Shown here: one piece after another, positions 7,867 through 14,940 of the stretch
Layout of the letters: the number at the start of each line of letters is the position of its first letter
Position numbering within the stretch: the first letter of the stretch is position 1
Source of the DNA: Saccharothrix sp. HUAS TT1
Lineage (GTDB): Bacteria > Actinomycetota > Actinomycetes > Mycobacteriales > Pseudonocardiaceae
NCBI RefSeq assembly: GCF_040744945.1
Contig: NZ_CP160453.1
Coordinates: 3,286,001 to 3,350,000 of the forward strand
Reading direction: 5' to 3'
Length of the DNA stretch: 64,000 bases
Notes under the pieces: model-generated
The model's database searches: none
What the model was told of the DNA's origin: nothing
Seen by the model: the letters and a program-made list of their open reading frames with translations, nothing else
Program-made: the position numbers and the translations under genes

Positions 7867-9072
7867 TCAGCCGGCGAACTTGTGACGCAGCTCCACGACG
7901 CTGATGTCCGGCGGGGCGCCGACGCGCACCGGCGGACCCCAGAACCCGGCCCCGTTGCTGGTGTAGACCTGGGTGCCGTCGACGGTCTCCAAGCCGCTGC
8001 GCACCGGCTGCTGCAAGCCCACGGCCAGGTGGAACGGGAACATCTGGCCGCCGTGCGTGTGCCCGGACAGCTGCAGGTCCACGCCGTGCTTGGCTGCCTG
8101 GCGCACCTGCACCGGCTGGTGCGCCATCAGCACCACGGGTGTCGACGTGTCGCGGCCGTCCAGCGCGCGGGCGTAGTCGGGGCCGTCCTCGAAGCCCGCG
8201 CCGGTGACGTCGTTCACGCCCGCGAGGTCGAACGACGCCCCGGCCCGCTCGATCGTCAACCGCTCGTTGCGCAGCGGGTTGACCCCCAGCCGCTCCAGCT
8301 CGGCCAGCCACGGCTCGGCGCCGGAGTAGTACTCGTGGTTGCCGGTGACGAAGAAGCTGCCGTGCGTGCTCACCAGGTCGCGCAGCGGGGCCGCCGCCTC
8401 GCCCAGCTCGGCCACCGAGCCGTCGACCAGGTCGCCGACGATCGCCACCAGGTCCACCTGCTGCTCGTTGATCATCCGCACGATCCGCTCGGTGTGGCCG
8501 CGGCCGAGCAGCGGCCCGAGGTGGATGTCGCTGACCACCGCGATCCGGTAGCCGGACAGCCGCTGGTCGAGCTTGCCCAGCGTCACCGGCACCCGCTTGA
8601 CCAGCGGGTCGCCCAGCGCCTGGGTGGCGCCGTAGGTGACGACGCCCGCCGTGGCCACGCCGCCCGCGACGGCCAGCGACCGGGCGATGAACAGCCGTCG
8701 ACCCGGGTCAGCCGGCTGCTCCGCGGGTTCCTCGGGGGCCTCTTCGGCCGGCGCGCCCGCGGTGACCGGCGCCTGCCGCCGGCGCGCGGCTCGCAGCAGC
8801 ACCAGCCGCGGGACCTCCAGCACGCCCATGATCACCACGAGGTAGAACGCGCCCGCCAGCCAGAGGAACCCCGGCCACGCGACCGCCACGCCGAAGCCGG
8901 ACCCGAGCCTGCTCACCGACAGCGCGGCCACCAGCAGGGCGTACAGCGCCACCACCACCGCGGTGCCGATCCGCCGGCCGCGCCCGGGCCGGGTCGTGGC
9001 CAGGACGAACCTGCGCCAGATGTAGTAGTGCGCCGCGCCCATCACGACGGCGAACAGCACGAAGAACAACAA
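7867..9072 (-). CDS. Membrane-anchored metallophosphoesterase (YkuE/YaeI-like)
   Basis: This 401-residue calcineurin-like phosphoesterase has several N-terminal membrane segments (about residues 1-20, 35-55 and 65-95), a Pro/Glu linker, another hydrophobic stretch near residues 130-150, and a C-terminal catalytic domain. The metal-binding motifs appear in order: VVSDIHLG, AIVGDLVDG, VTGNHEYYSG, LMAHQP and LSGHTHGGQ. Relatives are membrane phosphoesterases, some active on lipid or UDP-linked substrates; the substrate here is unknown. The TTG start is supported by GGGGAGG six bases upstream. It diverges from the sigma factor gene. Confidence 0.88.
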   Translation of the reverse strand: MLFFVLFAVVMGAAHYYIWRRFVLATTRPGRGRRIGTAVVVALYALLVAALSVSRLGSGFGVAVAWPGFLWLAGAFYLVVIMGVLEVPRLVLLRAARRRQAPVTAGAPAEEAPEEPAEQPADPGRRLFIARSLAVAGGVATAGVVTYGATQALGDPLVKRVPVTLGKLDQRLSGYRIAVVSDIHLGPLLGRGHTERIVRMINEQQVDLVAIVGDLVDGSVAELGEAAAPLRDLVSTHGSFFVTGNHEYYSGAEPWLAELERLGVNPLRNERLTIERAGASFDLAGVNDVTGAGFEDGPDYARALDGRDTSTPVVLMAHQPVQVRQAAKHGVDLQLSGHTHGGQMFPFHLAVGLQQPVRSGLETVDGTQVYTSNGAGFWGPPVRVGAPPDISVVELRHKFAG

Positions 9073-9127
9073 GCACGGCCTCCCCTGTGGTGGTCAGACC
9101 AGTTTCCACGAATCCTGGCGAGGACGT

Positions 9128-9153
9128 GCAACCCCCCGGGGCCCCACCGGCGT
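9128..9153 (+). promoter_or_regulatory. Candidate ECF-type promoter upstream of the sigma factor gene
   Basis: GCAACC (9128-9133) and CGT (9151-9153), separated by 17 bases, resemble the -35 AAC and -10 CGT elements that ECF sigma factors commonly use. They sit 34 bases before the sigma factor start. This would fit autoregulation, but it is a motif match only. Confidence 0.45.
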
Positions 9154-9186
9154 GATTACCCCGTACCGCAGTCCGGGGGGGGACAG

Positions 9187-9690
9187 ATGAGTGATCGGGA
9201 CGCCGCGTTCAGCGAGTACTTCGCGGCGCGGTCCGAGGCCATGCGCGGCACCGCGTACCTGCTGTGCGGCGACTGGCACCGGGCCGAGGACCTGGTCCAG
9301 GCCACCTTCGCCAAGCTCTACGTGGCGTGGCGGCGGATCGACCGGCACGAGGCGCTGGACGCCTACACCCGGCAGACGCTGGTCCGGACGTTCGTGTCGG
9401 ACCTGCGCCGGGGCTGGTTCCGCAAGGAGCGGGTGAGCGAGTCGACCGCCGACTCGGCGGACGTCGGGCGCGGCTCGGTGGAGGACCGGCTGGTGCTGCT
9501 GGCGGCGCTGGCGCGGGTCCCGCCCCGGCAACGCGCCGTGCTCGTGCTGCGGTACTGGGAGGACCTGTCGGTCGAGGAGACCGCCAGGGCGTTGGGCTGT
9601 TCCGACGGAACGGTGAAGAGCCAGGCCGCGCGGGGGCTGCAGACGCTGCGCGGCCTGATCACCCCTCAGCAGGGAGAAAAGGTGCGATGA
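9187..9690 (+). CDS. SigE-family ECF RNA polymerase sigma factor
   Basis: This is a 167-residue ECF sigma factor of the actinobacterial 'SigE family' subgroup. Region 2 covers about residues 5-75 with YLLCGDWHRAEDLVQATFAKLY. Region 4 covers about 105-160 with PPRQRAVLVLRYWEDLSVEETARAL and the helix-turn-helix GCSDGTVKSQAARGL. The stop overlaps the ATG of the following membrane protein gene as ATGA. That layout is typical of a sigma factor and its cognate membrane regulator. The start was chosen at ATG 9187 because the family begins with a short acidic N terminus before FSEYFAARS. Confidence 0.9.
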   Translation: MSDRDAAFSEYFAARSEAMRGTAYLLCGDWHRAEDLVQATFAKLYVAWRRIDRHEALDAYTRQTLVRTFVSDLRRGWFRKERVSESTADSADVGRGSVEDRLVLLAALARVPPRQRAVLVLRYWEDLSVEETARALGCSDGTVKSQAARGLQTLRGLITPQQGEKVR

Positions 9691-10631
9691 ACGAGCACGA
9701 GCTGAAGAGCGCGTTGCAGGAGGCGATGGTGGCGAGCAGCCCGCCGCCGCCGATGGACCCCGGCGCCGCGCTGGACCGGGGGCGTCGCGCGCAGCGGCGC
9801 AGGCAGACGGCGCTGGGCGGCGGGTTCGCCGGTCTCGCGGTGGTCGCCATCGCGGTCGGCGCCGTCCTGGTGCCGAACCTGACCGGCGGTGGTGGCAGTG
9901 CCCGGGTGGCCGGGCCGCCGTCCGGGTCCGCGCCGGTCGTCACCCCGACGGGGCTGCCGTCCGCGCCGCCGTCGCTGACATCGATGCCGCCCGGCGCGGC
10001 GTCGGGGACGCAGGCGCCGGGTTCGAAGACCTCCACCCCGTGGCCGGACGGGCAGACCGACCGGACCGCGACCAGCGGGCCGCGGGCCGACAAGGGCGCC
10101 GAGCTGCTCAACGACCTGGCGTCCTCGCTGCCGCCCGGCGTGCGGGCCGAGGACCGCACCAGGGTCGGCTTCGAGGACTACGGGCCCATGACGCGGCACC
10201 AGGCGCAGTTCGCCGACTACGCCGGTGACCTGCAGGTCTGGGAGTACGACGCCACCACGCCGCTCGTCATCCCCGGTGAGCCGGGCGTCGGCGAGCTGTC
10301 CGTCCGGGTCGAGACCAGGGGCAACACCAGGCTCGGCGACCTGGAGGGGTGCGCGGCGGCCACCAAGTGGCCGTACCCGGTGTCGGGCGGGTCGTGCGAG
10401 CTGGTCGAGGTCGGGGGCGAGCAGGTCGCGGTCGTCACCGGCTCCGCCGTCGACGGGGGCCGGAACACGATGGACTCGGCGGCGTTCTACCGGCACCCGG
10501 ACGGGACACGGGTGACGGTCGCCTACGCGAGTGAGTACCTGGAGTCCGGTCACCCGGCGCTGTCCCGGCCCGCGCTGACGGTCGCGCAGCTCGCGGCGCT
10601 GGCGACCGACCCGGCGTTCCACCTGGACTGA
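9687..10631 (+). CDS. Membrane protein cotranscribed with the sigma factor (putative anti-sigma or sensor)
   Basis: This 314-residue protein has a short cytoplasmic N terminus (about residues 1-45), one transmembrane helix (about 48-68, GLAVVAIAVGAVLVPNL), a Ser/Thr/Pro-rich spacer (about 75-130) and an extracytoplasmic domain with a possible disulfide between the cysteines in LEGCAAATKWP and GGSCELVEV. Coupling to the ECF sigma factor by an ATGA overlap suggests that it senses an envelope signal. The cytoplasmic part lacks the HxxxCxxC zinc motif of classical anti-sigma factors, so direct sigma binding is inference. A strong terminator follows. Confidence 0.65.
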   Translation: MNEHELKSALQEAMVASSPPPPMDPGAALDRGRRAQRRRQTALGGGFAGLAVVAIAVGAVLVPNLTGGGGSARVAGPPSGSAPVVTPTGLPSAPPSLTSMPPGAASGTQAPGSKTSTPWPDGQTDRTATSGPRADKGAELLNDLASSLPPGVRAEDRTRVGFEDYGPMTRHQAQFADYAGDLQVWEYDATTPLVIPGEPGVGELSVRVETRGNTRLGDLEGCAAATKWPYPVSGGSCELVEVGGEQVAVVTGSAVDGGRNTMDSAAFYRHPDGTRVTVAYASEYLESGHPALSRPALTVAQLAALATDPAFHLD

Positions 10632-10648
10632 GTCGCGGAGGGAGGGGA

Positions 10649-10680
10649 GGCCGGGCGGCGCGACCGCCCGGCCTTCTTGT
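10649..10680 (+). terminator. Rho-independent-type terminator after the sigma operon
   Basis: GGCCGGGCGG (10649-10658) pairs with CCGCCCGGCC (10664-10673) over a 5-base loop. TTCTTGT follows, a relatively T-rich tail for this genome. It closes the sigma factor operon ahead of the aminodeoxychorismate synthase gene. Confidence 0.8.
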
Positions 10681-10729
10681 CCCAGGGGTACTCCATCCGG
10701 GTGTTCGTGCAGGTACCGTGCCGTTTGCC

Positions 10730-12877
10730 ATGCGAACGCTGCTCATCGACAACCACGACTCGTTCACCTTCAACCTCTTCCAGTACCTGGCCGAGGTGAA
10801 CGGGCGCGAGCCGGTCGTCATCACCAACGACGACCCGCGGTTCCGGCTGGCCGACCTGCGGCGCTTCGACAACGTGCTGATCTCGCCCGGCCCCGGCCGG
10901 CCGCAGCGCGACGCCGACTTCGGCCTGTGCCGGGCCGTGGTCGAGCACGCCGGGATACCGCTGCTCGGGGTGTGCCTGGGCCACCAGGGGCTGTGCCTGG
11001 CGCACGGCGCGTCGGTGGGCTTGGTCACGCCCCGGCACGGCGTGGTGGACCTCGTGCGGCACACCGGGGTCGACCTGTTCGCGGGCCTGCCGTCGCCGCT
11101 GCCCGTGGTGCGCTACCACTCGCTGGCCGTGTCCGACCTGCCGCCGTCGCTGGAACCGATCGCCTGGGCGTCCTCCGACGACGTGCTGATGGCCGTCCGC
11201 CACCGCTCCCGACCGGCGTGGGGCGTGCAGTTCCACCCCGAGTCGGTGTGCACGTCGCACGGCCACCACCTGCTGGCCAACTTCCGCGACCTGACCGAGG
11301 CCGCCACCGCCGTCGCGCCTGTCGCACCCGTCCTGCCCGCCGTCCCGCCGCCAGCTTCGGCTGTCCCGCCGCCAACGGCCGCCCCGCTGCCCGCCGCCGC
11401 GCCGCCCGCTGTCCTGCCGCCCGCCTGGGCCCCCACCCACGCCTCGGTCCCCGCTCCCGCCCCCGCTGTCCCGCCGGCCGCTCCCACCCGCGAGGTGCTG
11501 GTGCGGCGCGTCGACGCGCACCCCTCACCCGAGGCCGTCTACGCAGCGCTGTACGGGGCGTCTCACCACGCGTTCTGGTTGGACAGCAGCCTCACCGGGG
11601 ACCGCGGCCGGTTCTCAGTCATGGGCGACGCCTCCGGCCCGCTGGCGCGCGTGGCGACCTACGACGTGTGGACCGGCGAGGTGACCGTGGACGGGGTCGC
11701 GCACCCCGGCCCGTTCTTCGACTGGCTGGAGGCCGACCTGGCGGAGTGGCGGGTGGCGCCGCCCGACGTCCCGTTCGAGTTCGCCCTGGGCTGGGTCGGC
11801 TACCTCGGCTACGAGCTGAAGGCCGAATGCGGCGGCACGGCGGCGCACCGTTCGGAGCAGCCCGACGCGGCATTCGTGTTCGCCGACCGGGCGCTGGTTT
11901 TCGACCACGTTTCCCGGTGCGTCCACCTCTTGGCGTTGTCCGACGAGGACGGCTGGTTGAGCCGAACGGCCGAATTCCTCACCGATTTCACCGCCGGACC
12001 GGCGCCCGAGCCGCGACCCGTCGACGCGGGCGCCGTGCAGGCCCGGCACAGCCGCGCGCACTACTTGAAGCTGGTCGCGGCCTGCCAGGAGGCCATCACG
12101 GCGGGCGAGAGCTACGAGGTGTGCCTGACGAACGCGGTCAGCTGGCGCGGCCCGGTCGACCCGTGGGACGCCTACCGGTTCCTGCGGTCGGAAAGCCCGG
12201 CGCCGTTCGGGGCGTTGCTCCGTTTCGGCGCGCTCTCGGTGCTCAGCACTTCACCCGAGCGGTTCATCCGGGTCGACCGACAGGGTGTCGTCGAATCCGA
12301 GCCAATCAAGGGCACGCGGCCCCGCGGGGCGACCCCCGCCGAGGACCGGGCTTTGCGCGGGGCCTTGGCGACCAGCGCGAAGGACCGCGCCGAGAACCTC
12401 ATGATCGTCGACTTGGTCCGCAATGATCTGGGCCATTGCGCGGAAGTCGGCAGCGTCGAGGTGCCCAGGATCTTCGAGGTGGAGAGCTACGCGACAGTGC
12501 ACCAGCTCGTCAGCACCGTTCGGGCCCGACTGCGTTCCGGTAGTTCCGCCGTGCGGGTGGTTAGGGCGGCGTTCCCGGGCGGGTCCATGACCGGCGCGCC
12601 CAAGATCCGGACAATGCAGATCATCGACGGCCTGGAAGCCGGGCCCCGGGGTGTCTACTCCGGAGCGCTCGGTTACTTCTCACTCTCCGGAACGGCCGAC
12701 TTCAGCATCGTCATCAGGACGCTGGTGGTGGACCGGGACAAGGTGAGTTTCGGGGTCGGGGGCGCGGTCATCGCGCTGTCCGACCCCGTAGCCGAATTCG
12801 AGGAGACCGCAGTCAAGGCGACTGCCCTGCTCCGCCTGGCCGGGGTGGCGTTCCCGGAGCGGTCCGACCTCGCCTAA
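10730..12877 (+). CDS. pabAB: Fused aminodeoxychorismate synthase (PabA-PabB)
   Basis: This 715-residue fusion makes 4-amino-4-deoxychorismate from chorismate and glutamine. Residues 1-190 are a class I glutamine amidotransferase (PabA) with nucleophile C82 in LGVCLGHQG and H169/E171 in HPESV. Residues about 190-251 are a Pro/Ala-rich linker. Residues about 252-715 are the PabB synthase, with EPIKGTRPRG (catalytic-type K527), DLVRNDLGHC and PGGSMTGAPKIRTMQ. The PIKGT lysine separates it from anthranilate synthase, which has PIAGT. Fused forms occur in folate synthesis and in PABA-derived natural products; no pabC or other pathway gene adjoins. The ATG at 10730 is preferred over a GTG four codons earlier, without a clear ribosome site. 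Confidence 0.92.
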   Translation: MRTLLIDNHDSFTFNLFQYLAEVNGREPVVITNDDPRFRLADLRRFDNVLISPGPGRPQRDADFGLCRAVVEHAGIPLLGVCLGHQGLCLAHGASVGLVTPRHGVVDLVRHTGVDLFAGLPSPLPVVRYHSLAVSDLPPSLEPIAWASSDDVLMAVRHRSRPAWGVQFHPESVCTSHGHHLLANFRDLTEAATAVAPVAPVLPAVPPPASAVPPPTAAPLPAAAPPAVLPPAWAPTHASVPAPAPAVPPAAPTREVLVRRVDAHPSPEAVYAALYGASHHAFWLDSSLTGDRGRFSVMGDASGPLARVATYDVWTGEVTVDGVAHPGPFFDWLEADLAEWRVAPPDVPFEFALGWVGYLGYELKAECGGTAAHRSEQPDAAFVFADRALVFDHVSRCVHLLALSDEDGWLSRTAEFLTDFTAGPAPEPRPVDAGAVQARHSRAHYLKLVAACQEAITAGESYEVCLTNAVSWRGPVDPWDAYRFLRSESPAPFGALLRFGALSVLSTSPERFIRVDRQGVVESEPIKGTRPRGATPAEDRALRGALATSAKDRAENLMIVDLVRNDLGHCAEVGSVEVPRIFEVESYATVHQLVSTVRARLRSGSSAVRVVRAAFPGGSMTGAPKIRTMQIIDGLEAGPRGVYSGALGYFSLSGTADFSIVIRTLVVDRDKVSFGVGGAVIALSDPVAEFEETAVKATALLRLAGVAFPERSDLA

Positions 12878-12893
12878 AAGGTCCCGACCTGCG

Positions 12894-12934
12894 GTTTTCC
12901 CCTGCGGTAGGACTAGTCCACCGCAGGGGAAAAC
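12894..12934. terminator. Bidirectional terminator between pabAB and lsr2
   Basis: GTTTTCCCCTGCGGT (12894-12908) pairs perfectly with 12920-12934. The intervening bases contain a second palindrome, GGACTAGTCC (12910-12919). The A/T-rich outer ends give a T-tract in both directions, as expected for a shared terminator of two convergent genes. Confidence 0.85.
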
Positions 12935-12942
12935 GACGCGAG

Positions 12943-13284
12943 TCAGGAGGCGTGCGCTTCCTGGAACTGCACGACCAGGCCCTGGGGAATGCGGCCCCGG
13001 TCGGAGATCTGGTGGCCCTGCGCGCGAGCCCAGTCTCGAATGGCCTGGGCCTGGGCCTTGTCACCAGCCTTTACCGTGCTCTTGCCGGTGCCCTTGCGCT
13101 GCTTGCGGCCACCTGCCCGGCGCGCCTTGGCGACGAAGTCGGCCAGGGAGTCGCGGAGCTTGTCCGCATTCTCCTTGGAGAGGTCGATGGAGTACTCCAC
13201 ACCGTCCAGCGCGAAGGTCACGGTCTCGGCGGCTTCGCTGCCGTCGAGGTCGTCGATGAGTTGGACGACGGTCTGCTGTGCCAC
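12943..13284 (-). CDS. lsr2: Lsr2 nucleoid-associated xenogeneic silencer
   Basis: This 113-residue Lsr2 protein binds AT-rich DNA in the minor groove and bridges it to silence foreign genes. The N-terminal dimerisation domain (about residues 1-60, AQQTVVQLIDDLDGSEA and FALDGVEYSIDLS) is followed by a basic linker (RRAGGRKQRKGTGK) and the C-terminal DNA-binding domain. That domain carries the AT-hook-like RGR in QISDRGRIPQGLV. The GTG start is supported by GGAGGAACA immediately before it. Upstream in-frame sequence is not part of the protein. It is transcribed convergently with pabAB. Confidence 0.95.
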   Translation of the reverse strand: MAQQTVVQLIDDLDGSEAAETVTFALDGVEYSIDLSKENADKLRDSLADFVAKARRAGGRKQRKGTGKSTVKAGDKAQAQAIRDWARAQGHQISDRGRIPQGLVVQFQEAHAS

Positions 13285-13510
13285 TGTTCCTCCGTGTGTG
13301 CTCGCATAGCGCGTGCTGCCCTCGACTAGTTGCGCCACACGCTTAGGACGACACCATAGTGCACGAGAGGAATATCGCCTAACCTTTCGCGGTGAAAATG
13401 TGACTGATGCCCCCGGACGGGTCATTTCGCGACACAAACCGCACCCGGCCGAAATGCGAGGGTCCGCAAGCCGTCACCCCGTGGTGCCGGTCACACCCGG
13501 TCGAGTGGCC

Positions 13511-13541
13511 TATCCTGGGGTTCGGATACCCGCCCAGGGTA
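13511..13541 (+). promoter_or_regulatory. Candidate CsoR operator
   Basis: TATCCTGGG (13511-13519) and CCCAGGGTA (13533-13541) form an imperfect dyad (one mismatch) 16 bases upstream of the CsoR-family gene. The G/C-rich half-sites ending in TA resemble known CsoR operators. Autoregulation by the encoded copper sensor is the natural inference. Confidence 0.5.
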
Positions 13542-13557
13542 GGGAAGGTCGGGAGCG

Positions 13558-13839
13558 ATGCACGGTTACACGGCGGACAAGGACGCCTACCTCAAGCGCC
13601 TGCGCCGCATCGAGGGGCAGGTCCGCGGCCTCCAGCGGATGGTGGAGAACGACGAGTACTGCATCGACGTGCTGACCCAGATCTCCGCCGCGACGAAGGC
13701 GTTGCAGGCGGTGTCCCTCGGTCTGCTGGACGAGCACCTGAAGCACTGCGTCGCCCAGGCCGTCGCCGAGGGCGGCTCCGTGGCGGACGAGAAGATCGCC
13801 GAAGCCTCCGCCGCGATCGGCCGCCTGGTCCGGTCCTGA
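13558..13839 (+). CDS. csoR: CsoR-family Cu(I)-sensing repressor
   Basis: This 93-residue all-helical metal-sensitive repressor has the Cu(I) triad C35 (DEYCIDVLTQ), H60 and C64 (LLDEHLKHC), spaced as in characterised CsoR proteins. The N-terminal YLKRLRRIEGQVRGLQRM is the family hallmark. Apo-protein binds operator DNA, and Cu(I) releases it. No copper ATPase or chaperone gene adjoins, so its targets beyond its own promoter are probably elsewhere. The start is an ATG preceded by GGGAG. It lies 78 bases upstream of the tRNA gene on the same strand. Confidence 0.9.
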   Translation: MHGYTADKDAYLKRLRRIEGQVRGLQRMVENDEYCIDVLTQISAATKALQAVSLGLLDEHLKHCVAQAVAEGGSVADEKIAEASAAIGRLVRS

Positions 13840-13917
13840 CGGGACGTCACCCGGCCGCCTCCCCGCGCGGGGGCACCCGGCGGTCGGGTGATCTGATCGA
13901 GTACAGTGCTCCCGCCG

Positions 13918-13994
13918 GCCCCCGTAGCCCAATCGGCAGAGGCAGCGGACTCAAAATCCGTCCAGTGTGCGTTCGAGTCGCACCGGGGGCACCA
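13918..13994 (+). tRNA. tRNA-Leu, anticodon CAA, with a short variable loop
   Basis: A complete cloverleaf can be drawn. The acceptor GCCCCCG (13918-13924) pairs with 13984-13990, followed by A and an encoded CCA. The D arm is at 13927-13943 with GG in the loop. The anticodon stem 13945-13949 pairs with 13957-13961 around loop CTCAAAA, giving anticodon CAA at 13952-13954. The T arm is GTGCG/CGCAC with loop TTCGAGT. The variable loop is only 5 bases (13962-13966), whereas leucine tRNAs normally have a long variable arm. TACAGT at 13902-13907 could be its -10 element. Confidence 0.85.
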
Positions 13995-14292
13995 CACCCG
14001 CGAACGCCGAGGCTCGGCCTCCAGTGCGATGACGGGATGCGCGGTGGGCGCGCAGGCGCGAACCCGGGATCACGGTCCACAACCGACGCCGATGTCCCGG
14101 TGACCCCGTTGTCCCGCACGGACCGTTGCAATCGCAGGCTGGCGACAGCAGTGCTCTCCACTGACCGGTCGGCGGTGTCCGAGCGGTTGGAATGAGTGGC
14201 TTCGGTAGGTGCGGAATTCGACGTGCTGTCGGTTGAGCGGTGGTTTTAGGGGGCGTTCGGCGACTTCGGGGGCGGCGTGATGGAACGCACCT
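13995..14292. other. Gene-free stretch between the tRNA and the TetR gene
   Basis: No convincing coding region is seen on either strand here. A segment at 14171-14200 (GGCGGTGTCCGAGCGGTTGG onward) looks like the 5' half of a serine-type tRNA, but no matching 3' half follows. The right end leads into the operator repeats of the TetR gene. Confidence 0.5.
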
Positions 14293-14328
14293 ACCGGATC
14301 GGTCGGTCCGCCGACCGGATCGGTCGGT
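14293..14328 (+). promoter_or_regulatory. Direct and inverted repeats upstream of the TetR gene
   Basis: The 15-base sequence ACCGGATCGGTCGGT occurs at 14293-14307 and again at 14314-14328, exactly 21 bases (two helical turns) apart. Between them GGTCGG and CCGACC form a dyad. The block ends 19 bases before the TetR start and is the likely operator for the TetR-MMPL operon. Confidence 0.6.
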
Positions 14329-14347
14329 GGGTGCGTACCGTGGAGGT

Positions 14348-14935
14348 ATGGCACGAACGCTGCGCGGGCAGGGCGAGGACCAGTTGCTCGACCGGGTGGC
14401 GGGGCTGTTCGCCCGGCACGGCTTCGACCACACGTCGGTGAAGGACCTGGCCGACGCGGTCGGCCTGTCGAAGGCCGGGCTGCTGCACCACTACCCGAGC
14501 AAGGAAGCCCTCTTCGAGGCCGCGCGGGACGTCGGGCGGACGCACAGCCGACAGCTCCTGGACCAGGCGGCCCTGGTGCCCGCCGGGCCGCCGCGCGACC
14601 GCCGCGCCGTCGAACTGCTCGTCGACTTCGCCCTGGACCGCCCCGGCCTGATCGCGCTGGAGTCGCGGGCGATCGGCACCCTCGGCGCCGACGACGTGGA
14701 CGGCGACCGGCTCGACGCCCTGTCCCAGCACGTGCTCGCGGTCTTCGGCGTCGAGCCCGCGGGCGGCGACACCGAGCGGTTGGTCCGGGTCATCGGGATG
14801 CTCAGCGCCCTGGCCGTGCTGAGCCTGGCCGCCAACCACGCGGGCGACAAGACCTCCTGGCGACCGCACATCATCGCGACCTGCCTCGACGCGCTCGGTC
14901 ACCACGACCCCATCCCCACTCCGGCAAAGGTCTGA
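14348..14935 (+). CDS. TetR-family transcriptional regulator
   Basis: This 195-residue regulator has an N-terminal TetR DNA-binding domain (about residues 8-55: LLDRVAGLFARHGFDHTSVKDLADAVGLSKAGLLHHYPSKEALF, with the helix-turn-helix in its second half) and a C-terminal ligand domain of unknown specificity. The MMPL transporter gene starts 5 bases after its stop, so it most likely represses the pump in response to the pump's substrate. Two 15-base direct repeats lie just upstream. GGAGG is only one base from the ATG, so ribosome binding may be non-canonical. Confidence 0.85.
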   Translation: MARTLRGQGEDQLLDRVAGLFARHGFDHTSVKDLADAVGLSKAGLLHHYPSKEALFEAARDVGRTHSRQLLDQAALVPAGPPRDRRAVELLVDFALDRPGLIALESRAIGTLGADDVDGDRLDALSQHVLAVFGVEPAGGDTERLVRVIGMLSALAVLSLAANHAGDKTSWRPHIIATCLDALGHHDPIPTPAKV

Positions 14936-14940
14936 CTCCC

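Noticed and set aside
13407..14195. 262-residue plus-strand frame spanning csoR and the tRNA
   Set aside because: It runs through a well-defined CsoR gene in another frame and through the tRNA, so it is a shadow frame.
14171..14200. 5' half of a serine-type tRNA (GGCGGTGTCCGAGCGGTTGG)
   Set aside because: No complementary acceptor, anticodon or T arm follows within 100 bases, so no cloverleaf can be drawn. It is at most a tRNA-like remnant.
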